Assembly: GCF_047663525.1 (NCBI RefSeq)
Contig: NC_092590.1
Location: 10,684,001-10,748,000 of the forward strand
Direction of reading: 5' to 3'
Source: Anas platyrhynchos
Taxonomy: Eukaryota > Chordata > Aves > Anseriformes > Anatidae
DNA: 64,000 bases
Below, piece by piece: positions 23,766 through 34,700 of this stretch (its first letter is position 1; each line of letters starts with the position of its first letter). The notes below the pieces were generated by a model, which did no database searches, was not told where the DNA came from, and saw nothing but the letters and a program-made list of their open reading frames with translations. A program made the translations under genes and the position numbers.

Positions 23766-26700
23766 ATGGACGCGGCTTCGGGACGGGGCCCCGGGCCGGA
23801 GGAGGCGGCCGGGAAAGGGAAAGAGGAGGAGGAGGAGGAGGAGGAAGAGGCGGCGGTGTACGTGGAGGTGTGCGGCTCGGCCCGGAGGCAGGGAGCGGAG
23901 AGCGGAGCCCGAGGGAGCGGGGATGCGGGCGGCGGCGCGGCGGGCAGGGCTGCGGGGGCAGCATCCCCCGAGGGGACGGGCACCCCGCCGCATCGCCCCC
24001 AGCGCCAGCACCCGGCAGGATGCGGCTCCGGCTCCGGGGGGGCGGCCGGGACCCCCGACGGGCGTCCGGAGCCTTCCTCCACCTCCACCTCCTCCTCCTC
24101 CTCCTCGTCTTCCTGCCCCTCGCCGGGCAGCAAGGCGGGCGGCCGTGCCTCCGAGGGGGAGCCGGCTGCGGCGGAGGGCAAAGCCTCCTCCTCCTCCTCC
24201 CTCGGGTACGAAAGCGAGGAGGGGGAGGCCGTGGCCGGCCGCCCCCCCGGGGCGCCCCCCGTCGGGGGGGACGAGGCGCACTACATCAGCACGCGGGAGA
24301 TCCAGCTGAGCGAGGTGGACCACGACATGGACTTCGACGCCGGGCTGGCCGCCCGCTGGGACTTCGAGGACGACAACGTGATCTACTCCTTCGTGGACTA
24401 CGCCTCCTTCGGCAGCGCCGAGACGCCCGGGGAGACGCCGACAGAGGAGGACAATAGCTGCTACCTCAGCACGACCACCAGCGAGCCCAACAACCCGACG
24501 GACAGCGCCAGCGCCGCCGAGATCGCCAGCAGCCGCTCGGAAAACGATACCCCCGGCGGGGACAAGTGCGACGGCTCGGAGGGGAGCCGGCCCCGGCGGC
24601 CGGGCGGCCCGGCAGAGAGCCCCGCGGGCCAGCTTCTCCTATCAATCAAAGCCGCTTCCCGGGCTATAAATGAGTCTAGCAACGGGCAGGAAAAGCAAAA
24701 CGCCGTCCACGCTGCCAAGCATGAAGGCGACATGAGCCTCCGTGTCCCCACCGCCCCTGAACGCGAGGCGAGCCGCGGGCAGGACGCCGGCCACCAGCAG
24801 CACCACCAGCACCACCAGCACAACCAGCAGCACCTGCAGCACCAGCAGCAGGCGAAGAAATTCATCGCGGTGCCGGCTCGGCTGCAGAGCGGCTGCGGGG
24901 CCGTGAGGGCGAAGGAGGTGGGCGAGTACTCGAGCGGTGCCTCCAGCGCCGTCAGCGAGCTGGACGATGCCGACAAGGAGGTGCGGACCCTGACGGCCAG
25001 GGCTTTCCGCAGCCTGGCGTACCCTTACTTCGACGCCCTCGCCCTCGCCTCCCGAGCCTCCTCCGCCTCGCTGCCCGACCATGCGCTGGGCTCCAGCCGC
25101 TGGTCCACCTACCTGGACCTCAAATGCGGCAGCCTGGGGCCGAGGGCCGAGCCCGGCCTGCCGCAGCTCTGCCTCCGCTCCGGCAAGGCTCAGCCCAAAG
25201 CCCTGGAGTTCGTGGTCAGCAAGCTGGACGGCGAGATCGCTCACGTCGAGGCTCCGCCGCGGGTGCTGAGCCTCCTGCAGCCTCCGGGCTCCGGCGCTGC
25301 CCCCCGGGCCGCCGCCGCCGCCGTGCCCCCCGCCCCCGAGGCTGGCGGCGGGGACCCCCCGCGCAGGGACCCCCCGCATCTGTCGCTGGAGGGGACGAGC
25401 AAGAAGTCGCAGTTCGCCTCCAGCCTCCTCAAGAACGTCATCTCCAAGAAGATGCAGCTGGAGCACGAGTTCAAGATGGAGCGCGGGGAGATCTCCGACA
25501 CCTCCTCGGCGGCGACGGACCGGGACCGGGACCGGGACCGGGACCGGGACCGGGACCGGGACCGGCCTCGGGAGGGCGGCGTGCAGCGGCAGAGCTCCCG
25601 GCACTCGGAGGGGGGCTCGGAGCCGGGCGTGCAGGCGGCCGAGGAGGCAGCGGAGGGCGGCGGGGGAAGGTCGCCGGCATCCAAAGCCTCGACGCCCCGA
25701 GAAGGGAGCCGCAGCCTCGACAGGGCGGCCGCGGAGGAGCCCCGCGAGGCTCGGCGGGGAGGCTCGGAGGCGGCCAGGGCCACCACCTTCCTCCGCAGCC
25801 ACAACAGCGCCTTCAGGACCTGGAAGGAGCGGGAGGCGGAGAAGAAGGAGGAGCGGGCGCCCGTCGGAGGGCACAAGCCGTCCCCGCGCCGCGACCCCCC
25901 CGGCGGCAGGGCCACCAAAACGTCCCGTCTCTTCGTCCCCGCCGTCCAGCCTGCCGCCGGCCCGGAGCCCAAGGAGCCCGGTGGCCCGGGGGGGGTCTCC
26001 GCCTCGCCCCCCGCTGCCAAACCCCGCGGCGCCGAGCTGCAGATCAGCCTGGGGGGCCGAGATCCTCCCTTCCCCATCGCCGAGCTGCTCACGCCGCAGC
26101 TGGGGGGCCGCCCCGTCGAGGAGAGCCGGGGCCAGCCGCCCAAAGCGCCCAAGGGCGACGGTGCCGAGCGGGTGCCGCAGTTCCTGGTGCGAGACGTGCG
26201 GGAGGGCAAGGGCAAAAGCCAGGGCCCCCTGCACCAGGTGCGGGACGTGCGGAAGCTGATCAAAAGCTCCTACAGCGGCGACTCCGGGGATAACAGCAGC
26301 GACAAGGGCAGCGTCGCCTCCGACCAGGGGGCCGCGGAGCACAAGCCGAGGCAGCTGGTCATCGCGGGCATCCCCCGAGCCCTGTCCCCCGTGGTCATCA
26401 CCTGCCAGGCGCTGGGACACGCCGGGGCCAAGGCCACCGACGGCGGGGGCAAGGCGGCGGTGACAGGGGGGGGGCGAGCGCTGGGCTGCCCGCCGGAGGG
26501 CACCGTCCTGGTGCACCGCACGTCGGGGCGGCTGCCGGTGGCCACCATCGCCCCCAACAAGAGCGACCCCCGGCAGCCGGCCGTGCTGAAGATCGTCGCC
26601 AAGGCCGGGGCGCCCTGGCGGCACCAGCAGCCCCCCGGGGCCGCCGATAAGAGCCGGGGGCCGGCGGCGTCGGGGGGGGGAGGCAGCGGCGGCGGCGGCG

Positions 26701-28118
26701 AGGAAGACCCCCGGGAGGAAGGGAAGGCAGCGCCGGTGCAAAACGCGCTGGAGAAGCTGACGGCGGCGGTGCGCAGCATGGAGGAGCTGTACAGCTTCAG
26801 CAAGCGCGAGTGGAAGCGCAAGAGCGACCCGCTGCCCATCACCGGCAGCCACGTCCTGTCCCTCATCGCCAGCCAGGAGCGCGACGCCGGCCCCCGGCCG
26901 CCCCCCGCCCCGGAGCCGCCCCCTAAGGCGGAGGAGCCGCCGCCGCCCCCCAAGGGCCCGGCCCCGACGGTCACCGAGCGCCTGCCCCGCCGCCCTGCCA
27001 ACCCCGCCGCCGCCTCCGACAAGGTGTCGGCCAAGGCGGCCGCCTTCGAGAGCCTGGCCCGGCAGCGGCAGCGCGGCCCCGCTCCCCCCCGAGCCCTCCT
27101 CGCCCTCCGCGGCCCCGCCGCCGCCTCCGCCGCCGCCCCTCCGCCGGCCAAGGCGCCCCCCGACGTGGGGCTGCGGGGCCCGGCGGCGGCGCCGCGCTCC
27201 CTGCTCCGCCTGCCCGCTGCCGGCACCGAGGGGAGGCCGTCGGGGGAGCCCGAGCACGGCCCGGACTGCGGCAGCTACCTGGCGCTGCCCCTCAAGGCAC
27301 CCACCGCCACCACCGCCCCCTCGACGGCACCCAGCGGCGGCCGCCCCTCCGCCGTGTCCTCGGTGGCGGCAGCGGCCGCGCTGCGGAGCCTGCAGCCCTT
27401 TGGCTCCTCCAAGCCCACGGGTGGCCCCGGTGGCTCGGCCGCCTCCACCGAGGCTTCCCCCACCGCCACCGCCGCCGCCGCTGTCGCCACCGCAGCCCCG
27501 GCGGCCGTCGAGGCTCCACCAGCCGCCCTGTTCCCTCCACCACTGCCGCCCTTCGCCGCGCCGCCGCCGCAGCTGCTCTGCTTCTCGCCCTCCGTGCCCG
27601 CCGCCGAGCCCCTGCCGCAGCGCAGGGTGCTGCTGGACGTGAGCAGCGGGCAGTACTACCTGCTGGACGCCGCCCCGCAGCAGCCCCCCAAGCGGCGCCT
27701 CTTCGACCCCGAGACGGGGCAGTACGTCGAGGTGCCGGTGCCCGCGCCCGCCGTCGCCCCGCTGCCGCTGCCGCTGCCGCCCTTGGCCCTCAACGCCGGC
27801 GCCTACGGCACGGCCTACATGCTCTACCCCGGCCTGCTGCCCGCCGCCGCCGTGCTGCCCGCTGCCGCCCTGCCGCGCCCGCTCTCCCACCCGGGCAGCG
27901 ATGGAAGCACAGCGGCCGAGCCCGGCAGCCCGGCGGTGGAGGCCGAGGGGCCTTATTTCGTGCCCGGTGGCGATGGCCCGGCTGCTGCCTCAACAGCGGC
28001 CTCGACGGTGGCGGCCAAGCCGCTGATCAGCATCACGGCGCCCGCCGGCGGCCCGCGGCTTGTGGCGCCGCCGTCCTTCGACGGCACGACCATGCGGCTG
28101 GTGGTGGAGCACCGGTAG
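23766..28118 (+). CDS. C4orf54: C4orf54 orthologue, large disordered protein of unknown function
   Basis: A single uninterrupted frame of 1,450 codons. The ATG is the first after an in-frame TAG at 23604 and has a strong context (A at -3, G at +4). Most of the protein is low-complexity and Pro/Ala/Gly/Ser-rich: a poly-Glu run (residues 20-28), poly-Ser runs (about 109-116 and 141-145), a His/Gln run (about 343-363) and an Arg-Asp run (about 585-600). Between these are islands of ordinary composition that should be conserved: about 171-215 (AHYISTREIQLSEVDHDMDF, then WDFEDDNVIYSFVDYASFG), about 549-580, 672-700, 817-850, and 993-1040 (EELYSFSKREWKRK). Near the C-terminus, 1286-1326 (RRVLLDVSSGQYYLLDA, RLFDPETGQYVEVP) resembles the DUF4585 family. 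I assign C4orf54 from these blocks and from the convergent neighbour MTTP, as on human 4q23. The molecular role is not established; mammalian expression is reported mainly in muscle. No signal peptide or membrane segment is seen. Confidence 0.9.
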   Translation: MDAASGRGPGPEEAAGKGKEEEEEEEEEAAVYVEVCGSARRQGAESGARGSGDAGGGAAGRAAGAASPEGTGTPPHRPQRQHPAGCGSGSGGAAGTPDGRPEPSSTSTSSSSSSSSCPSPGSKAGGRASEGEPAAAEGKASSSSSLGYESEEGEAVAGRPPGAPPVGGDEAHYISTREIQLSEVDHDMDFDAGLAARWDFEDDNVIYSFVDYASFGSAETPGETPTEEDNSCYLSTTTSEPNNPTDSASAAEIASSRSENDTPGGDKCDGSEGSRPRRPGGPAESPAGQLLLSIKAASRAINESSNGQEKQNAVHAAKHEGDMSLRVPTAPEREASRGQDAGHQQHHQHHQHNQQHLQHQQQAKKFIAVPARLQSGCGAVRAKEVGEYSSGASSAVSELDDADKEVRTLTARAFRSLAYPYFDALALASRASSASLPDHALGSSRWSTYLDLKCGSLGPRAEPGLPQLCLRSGKAQPKALEFVVSKLDGEIAHVEAPPRVLSLLQPPGSGAAPRAAAAAVPPAPEAGGGDPPRRDPPHLSLEGTSKKSQFASSLLKNVISKKMQLEHEFKMERGEISDTSSAATDRDRDRDRDRDRDRDRPREGGVQRQSSRHSEGGSEPGVQAAEEAAEGGGGRSPASKASTPREGSRSLDRAAAEEPREARRGGSEAARATTFLRSHNSAFRTWKEREAEKKEERAPVGGHKPSPRRDPPGGRATKTSRLFVPAVQPAAGPEPKEPGGPGGVSASPPAAKPRGAELQISLGGRDPPFPIAELLTPQLGGRPVEESRGQPPKAPKGDGAERVPQFLVRDVREGKGKSQGPLHQVRDVRKLIKSSYSGDSGDNSSDKGSVASDQGAAEHKPRQLVIAGIPRALSPVVITCQALGHAGAKATDGGGKAAVTGGGRALGCPPEGTVLVHRTSGRLPVATIAPNKSDPRQPAVLKIVAKAGAPWRHQQPPGAADKSRGPAASGGGGSGGGGEEDPREEGKAAPVQNALEKLTAAVRSMEELYSFSKREWKRKSDPLPITGSHVLSLIASQERDAGPRPPPAPEPPPKAEEPPPPPKGPAPTVTERLPRRPANPAAASDKVSAKAAAFESLARQRQRGPAPPRALLALRGPAAASAAAPPPAKAPPDVGLRGPAAAPRSLLRLPAAGTEGRPSGEPEHGPDCGSYLALPLKAPTATTAPSTAPSGGRPSAVSSVAAAAALRSLQPFGSSKPTGGPGGSAASTEASPTATAAAAVATAAPAAVEAPPAALFPPPLPPFAAPPPQLLCFSPSVPAAEPLPQRRVLLDVSSGQYYLLDAAPQQPPKRRLFDPETGQYVEVPVPAPAVAPLPLPLPPLALNAGAYGTAYMLYPGLLPAAAVLPAAALPRPLSHPGSDGSTAAEPGSPAVEAEGPYFVPGGDGPAAASTAASTVAAKPLISITAPAGGPRLVAPPSFDGTTMRLVVEHR
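25521..25565 (+). repeat. in-frame GACCGG hexanucleotide repeat coding Arg-Asp
   Basis: About seven direct copies of a GGGACC/GACCGG hexamer encode an alternating Asp-Arg stretch within C4orf54. Being a multiple of three, copy changes would lengthen or shorten the charged run without a frameshift. Confidence 0.95.
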
Positions 28119-28991
28119 GCGGCGGGGAGGGGGCCCACGGGGGTCCCCAGAGGAGGCCGGGGGCGAAGCGGTGCCCACACAGCAGCAGGATTGTGCCCGC
28201 GGCCCCTTCTCGTCTTCCCCTGCGTGCAGCGTTGCCATTCAGCTGCATAACGCCCTTCTCCTGCGGCGGGTTTGTTTCTGCATTTCTGTCTTTCTTTCCG
28301 CTCCTGTATTTCACCCCGTATTGTATTTCATCTCTGCCTTCCTTGCTTGTTTTCCTCCTTTCCCACATCTTCCCTCACACACCGCGCCGCCGTGCCGGGG
28401 ACTCGTCCCTCTCGGCCTTCGTCACCTCCTGGCTTTTGGCAGCACGGTTCTTGCCTGGGTCTCCTGCCACCCTTTTCCTTTCAGACAGAGGAAAACCAAA
28501 GAAAAAAAACAAAGAAACAAACAAAAAGATGCTGATTTCCAGCTGTAGCAGAACGTACAGCCCGCATTCACAGCCAGCTCAGTGAAGCAGCAGGCCAGGT
28601 TTAGCCGGAGTGGGGACCGGTCTGTGGGGAACTGCAGGGAGCTGAGGAGCATCTCACACCTGAGCGCTGGGATGGGCTCTGCCGACAGCACAGGGCGGCC
28701 TGAGCACGCACGGAACAGAGCTGGGGTGCTGCTGCTTCGTTCTCGGCACTAGCTTAGGAAATGAGCAGCAAGAGCATCGTGGCAGAGCAGGAGATGCTGT
28801 GCGCTTCTCTGGAGGAGTGAGGGTTGGTTAAATGTTTGTGGCAGCTCTCAAAAAATCAACTTTTTATTAGTGACCCTTGAATGTAATATTTTTAGACCCC
28901 GGTTCTAAAGAAGACAGCATTTATTTTTCCTTAAGACTGCAGCCTTTTCTGCAAAAACCGATGATTTTGCTGCCAGCAACTAGTTTGTCTC

Positions 28992-28997
28992 AATAAA
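28992..28997 (+). terminator. candidate poly(A) signal of C4orf54 (proximal)
   Basis: AATAAA 874 bp after the stop codon, followed about 40 bp later by a GT-rich stretch (ccagtgtgttcc) typical of cleavage regions. Confidence 0.5.
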
Positions 28998-31160
28998 AGA
29001 GAATTATTAACACAAGGGTGAAACTAAACTTCACCAGTGTGTTCCTTGCCCCAAATTTCAGTTCAGAGAAGCCCGTAAATGTAAGATCAAACCTGAATTG
29101 TTTTACGTAAAGCTTTCTTGAGGTTGAAATTTCAAGATATTAATGCAAATCCTAAAAGTCTGTACTTGAGGGTTTGCCACTTGGGAGGTTTTCCTGCACC
29201 CGTTTCTAAATCCTTCCTGCACATCCACCAGGTCTGCCTCACACACCTTCGGAGATTTCCTGGTATTTCAGCCATGCTGATCTATTTTACCTGGCAAAGT
29301 GTTTTTTTCTACATTCAATTTTCTCACTGATGGAAGCTGGATTTCTGAGCGTTAAGACTTCGCTGGGACTTTTTTTTTTTTTCACGTTTTCATTGCTGTT
29401 TTATAAACTTCGTGATAAATTTCCAAGTTGTTTTTTAAGACCCCCATAGGCTGCCTTTTTTATTCTTTGAGGTGAGGTGTCCAAATCAAAAGGGGATACA
29501 TGTGTAGGTCATTAAATAAGATCTTTCCCAGATACTTGTACAGCAAAGGGGAAAAATGCATTGAAGCAATCAGAACCCCAAATTTCTGCTGCAATAATAG
29601 CAAGGTTTCTGTGAATGTGTATTTTATTTTTTTTCCACACAGAGGAGAAAAATAACCTGCTTGCTGCTAAGGAAGCTTCAGGGTTTTCTCTTTTTAAAGA
29701 AAACCCAAGATTTTCATTTCCATGAGTAACTTGCAAGATAGAGGGAAATCAGCTGCGACTGATATTTGTCTTCATATTTGTGAGGTTTTGTTTCAAGGGA
29801 GTTCATTTGTCCACAGGCACAAACTGGAATTGCCCTCAGGATGAAATGCCCTGCAAGTATAAAGTTAGCTAGCGATTTAACATATATCTGCTCATTTGTC
29901 CTCATCACTGTGCAAATTTAATGCAAAAAAAAAAAAAAAAAAAAACATCCTGATCCTTTCTAAGAGCTTGAAGTGCCCAGCTAGAGCACCCAGCGTGTCA
30001 GCTTGACCCCCTGCTCCTCGGTCGCGTGGTTCGCAGTCGCAGCCTTCACTTTCTGCTGGGATTCTGGCTGAAAGCCTCGTAAAGAAAACGAATGCTGCTT
30101 CACTGTTTTCATGACCCAGTCATTCTGTACTCATTACAATTAGAGCATCAGCGTTAAGCAGAACGGTGCTTGGGATTGCAGGGGATAGCAGTGCGCGCGG
30201 TACGTTCGCTACAACGCCAGCATCTGTCTTCAGACAACATTTGCCTCCTGTCTCTTCCTGTATCGGTGCTCGGAGCGAGGTTTCACGTTGCAGTTTACAA
30301 GATACAGGTTTTGCACACACAAACTCAGGGTTTACAGTTCCACCCGGTGGACTTGAAAGGAAAAAAAAAAATGCCTAGAAAACAAGTGCCCAGGGTTTCA
30401 AGACGTGTTTGTTGGAGGAAGATTTTGTAGGGACTTTGTTGTTGTTTTTTAGCTGCCTGTAGAGATGAGAGCAATGAAACGAGGCGATACCAACAGCTAT
30501 TTATTTTCTCAGGGGAGGTTTCTTCAGGGGAGCGCGTCACTTCTCATGTCAAACTGTGTTTGCCTGGCTGTGTCGATGACTGAACAGACCCCGTGTTTGC
30601 ATGGAGGAGGGTCGGTTTTGCAGGGAGCTGAGCTTCCCAGGCCCAGTCCAGCGAAGCCCTCGCACTCACCCCAATTTCAGCCACCCACGGGGATTTCTGG
30701 GGGCCCTGGTGGCTGCCCACCGGTGCAACGCTTCGCTGAACTTGGCCCAGGGCTTGGGTACCCAAACACCCGGGTGAGAGCAGCCAAAATTCACCCCCTG
30801 CGCTCAGCAGGGCAAATCCCATCTGCCCCTCAAGCTCCGGGTCTGCATCTCCCCAAATTTTAGGTCGGCATCGGTTTAAGTGACGTGGCGGGACAGGAGG
30901 GATGCGTGAGTGTTGTTCCGGCCCTTTGCAGCGGGGCCGGTTTCACTTGGGTAAAGTTACTCCTTGGTGAATGATTTAAAATGTATTTATGGGTTGTGTG
31001 TGTGTGTGTGTGCGCGTGTTTTTTTTTTCCTGTCTGCATTCAGAGGTGCCTTTACTATCTAGTGTTGATGGCCAAGTGTCATTCCTTATTCTCATAAATT
31101 ACTTGTGGCTACCCCAGAACACATACAGTATTTTAAAAATGCTTGTGTTTTTTCCCTTTT

Positions 31161-31236
31161 TTTCTGTTTTTTTTTTTTTTTTTTCTTTTTTTCTTTTTTT
31201 CTTTTTTTCTTTTTTTTTCTTTTTTTATTTTTCTTT
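31161..31236. repeat. T-rich (T)nC tract
   Basis: Imperfect runs of seven to eighteen T separated by single C, about 75 bp. Confidence 0.9.
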
Positions 31237-31700
31237 TCACCCTGTTTAAGGGGGTGGCTTATCAGTGTAAAGACATTTAAAAGTGCACGTGTGAAGTAAG
31301 GACAGTGACTGTGGAGGGCATGTGGGTGGTGTGGCTGATGGGAGAGCGGTGGGGTATGAGGCAAACAGGAAAATGCCGTGAAAGCAGTGCGTGGAAAAAA
31401 GAGAAAAAAAAAAAAAAGTTATGTAATTGGAGAAAAACGGACTCTTTGAGCTGCTTTCAACATCGATGACACTGTGGGGAGTGTGCAGCTGGAGCCTGGA
31501 GTGGTCCCACTGTGAGGAGACCGCGTGGCTCCAAGAACTGCACTTGGTGCTGCGTGACGCCGGGATCGTGTGAGAGCAGGCTGGTTGGGACCGCTGGATG
31601 CCAAAGGTTGTAGCGGGATGAGTAAGCATTTGTATTAGTGGGTGGGGTTTGTTTCTGTTTTGTTTTGTGTTGTTGGTTTTTTTTTTTGAATGTTATGACA

Positions 31701-31706
31701 AATAAA
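31701..31706 (+). terminator. candidate poly(A) signal of C4orf54 (distal)
   Basis: AATAAA about 3.6 kb after the stop codon, followed by a T-rich stretch. It is an alternative or extended end for the same transcript. Confidence 0.35.
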
Positions 31707-31720
31707 ATGTATTTTTCAGT

Positions 31721-34700
31721 AAAAGACACACTGCAAGTAAGCCTGCTTGGTCATGTTTTTACAGTTTCCCTTGCTGCTGTATAGAATAATGACAGTGACG
31801 TTACCTACCTGAACACATAAATGATAAAACAGAAAAGATTTCAGTGCAGAGGGAATGCAAAGCCTCACACCGAGTCTCCCCGAGTCTGTTTCTGACCTGA
31901 CCTCACTCCGTTTGCCCAGCCCTTTGGGGACAAGGGGAAGCCAGGGACATTGCTTCATTTGATTTTTATTCTTTTCCCAAATATAAATTCAATTCAAAGG
32001 GAAATTCATGGTTCCAATGCAGTAACTTTCACTGGTATATCGGGCTGGGCGTCCAAGGAACTGTGTCTTTGTTGTGGTCTCTTGGGACAGCAGTTGGTAA
32101 AGCAAACATTTTTTATTATTTTTTTTTTCTGGTCATCCTCTTTGCTATTTTCGTTGTCTTATATTGCCATATGATCAACAATAAGATCACCTCATTGCTA
32201 GAGAGCAGTATTGCTTGATTTTTTGCCAGGAAAAGCCCTTTGCTGCTTTAATGTGTTGCTTTTACCCCTGCAGAGAATGCTCTCTGATGTTAAGCCTTAA
32301 TGTTAAAAAAAGCATGAGTTAAACACCAACAATTCACAAAACGGACTTCAAAATTTTAAGATTAGTCCTTCAGTTTAAAAGAATCCTTCCTCTTCTCAGT
32401 TTTCAATATGTAAGAGGCAAATTATATCATCCTTTACATATATTTCATTGTATAATTATGTATATTATCATTTTAACCATATGCCAGAGATACTTAAAGG
32501 AAAATAGATTTTCACCTCATCATTTATTTGCAAGTAATACAACTTGAAGTAAGGCACCTATTATCAGTCTGCCACGTTATTTCAAGACATTCTCTTCCTA
32601 CCATGCTGAAAGCCCAAGTTTAATGGTAAAACAGAGGTTTGGTGCTTGCAATATTCCCTCTTTCTGGGCTTGAAATGTGCATCTTAGCTTTGCATCTAGG
32701 ATAGGTGTCACCAGTGACTTAACTGACGGTGTATAGCTAATGATTCTTATCTGTATCTCCTGGTATGTTTCTAGCTTCGCCTGATAGATGATTTAAGCCA
32801 AAAACTCTACTACACAGAGGTCCAAAGTGTGTGTGTTTAGAGAAATGAACTCCTCCCTGTCCCCAAGAAGCCCAGTCCTGCAGCCAGTGTCCATTTGCCA
32901 GTAGCATTTGCATCTCACACTACGAGAGTCCACTGAAACTAAGATGGAAGAGTTGCTTAGGCTGCCTCAAATTAATCTGATATGTCAGGTGAAATATATC
33001 TGGGATTATCAAAGGTTGGTGGAGAAATTCTTCACAAATAGTCTCCAAGACATCACTGGTAGGAATGATGTAGGAAAGGTAGAGGTGCAGCACTTTTCGT
33101 CAGAAGCAGTGGGAACAAGGCAAAAGGAGAAGAGATTCCCTGATATCAAATCCAAGCAAGCAATCCAGGATAAAACAAGGCAATGTGGTACATTTGGGGA
33201 AAAAAATAAATAATAAAAACAAACAAACAAACAAAACCATGCCTATTTTATAACAGTTATCATCCTGGGTTGTTACTACGGAGAACAAGCAATTGGCTTG
33301 ACAATCCCAAACCGTATCCCTAGGGTACCCACCCGTTTTGTTTTTGAGGTACCTATAATCAAATGAGAACCTGACGCTGCACAATGCTGCCTGCCAGCCC
33401 AGCACTGTGACTGCCCTGCTTTCCCTTGACCTCAGCCGGAGCAGGCACGCATTTCAAGTTGAAAATGCAGTTATCAGCCTTGCTCAATCAGGCCCTCTGT
33501 TTGGTTTGCTATTTTTAACAAATTGCCCCTGCATGCTGAGGTACACGGACACTGCAGCATGCCTTATGTGTGCTCTTGACTCCTAAAAGTATTCATATTT
33601 AAGGACTTTTATTTTCCTTCTGTTCTGTAATCCCTCTGTAGCCAGACAGCTCAGCACCAGATGCCCTCAATTACTATCACATTGTTCTTTCAGTGGCTTT
33701 TGATTAGTAAGCATTAAATATCAGTTCTTCATGTGTACTTCAGTGTGAGATACCATTCAATTGCTACCACTGCTGATTATTTAAAAGTACATGTAATAGT
33801 CGTTATTAAAATGTGTGTTACATATTCACCATTAACCCTCCATGGTCCGATAAGCATCCCCAGTGTTTGCTTTGATTGTAGCCCTAAGTGTGTTTTCTCT
33901 TCAAATGCAGGATTAAGCAGTGTATTAGTTTCACCTTATTTTTAGAGGATCACCAGTTTTGTTGTTTCCGTAGCTATGGAGCCCACGTAAGTAAGCCATT
34001 GCCTTCCATTACCCAGCTGTTGGCCTAAGACCCTTCTGGCATCCCCATTATGTCCAGCTGTTAGGGTCAGATAATTTCGGGCACAAGTGTATTGCTGCCG
34101 TTCCCGGGGAGAGCCTCGAGGACATTTATCTTTTCTGAAGGAGTAACATGGGCCTCACAGGCTCCATTTGATTTAGTTTCAAAGGATGCTGTCAACGCTG
34201 TGGAAGCCCTAATTTCAGAATATCCCATTCTGAAAGAGCTCTGTTCAGTAATTCAGATGGTCATAGGATTTTCCCCGAGAAGATGTGCCGGGGCTTGATG
34301 AGTAAATAAAAAACCAAAGCACACAGATCAGTATTTCCAGGGGACTTGACATATTTATGTAAAACAGACCTGTGCATGTTCACATGGAAGAAAAACAAAC
34401 TCAGTGCTGTTGGCCAAATACTTGGCAGGGGCCAAAGTACCTTTCATAGTCAGGAAATACTTCAACTCTACGAAGTGTTGATGCAGAGGAGGGGCAGGAG
34501 TGTTGTGCCTCTCCTCCGGGTGCAGCTGGATGGGTACCTCTAGCATGTGGTTCTTCACACTTGGGCTCTACCACCCACTGCAGCTCTCTCCATCTCTTGT
34601 CTAGAGTGGGGGAGCCCCAGGCAATTGGGCATCCAACTTACGTTGTTGCGTCCTACATGGTGGGGAATGAAATGGTTCCTCTTGCCCCCATCAACGCCAC

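Larger units (their letters stand above)
28119..31720 (+). other. probable 3' UTR of C4orf54 and following flank
   Basis: After the stop codon the GC content falls within about 130 bp and no long frame continues. The stretch holds pyrimidine-rich runs, a poly-A run at 29926-29944, a TG/CG repeat near 30990-31016 and a T-rich tract at 31161-31236. The transcript could end at either of two AATAAA hexamers, 28992 or 31701, so the extent of the 3' UTR is uncertain. Confidence 0.5.

Noticed and set aside
23528-24457. 309-codon plus-strand frame overlapping the start of C4orf54
   Set aside because: Shadow frame of the same GC-rich DNA. Its composition is Gly/Arg/Pro repeats, and it lacks the conserved blocks.
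24642-27890. Antisense open frame of 1,082 codons across C4orf54
   Set aside because: The sense strand is so GC-rich that reverse-complement stop triplets are rare. The peptide is Gly/Arg/Leu low-complexity, has no domain, and lies opposite a well-supported gene.
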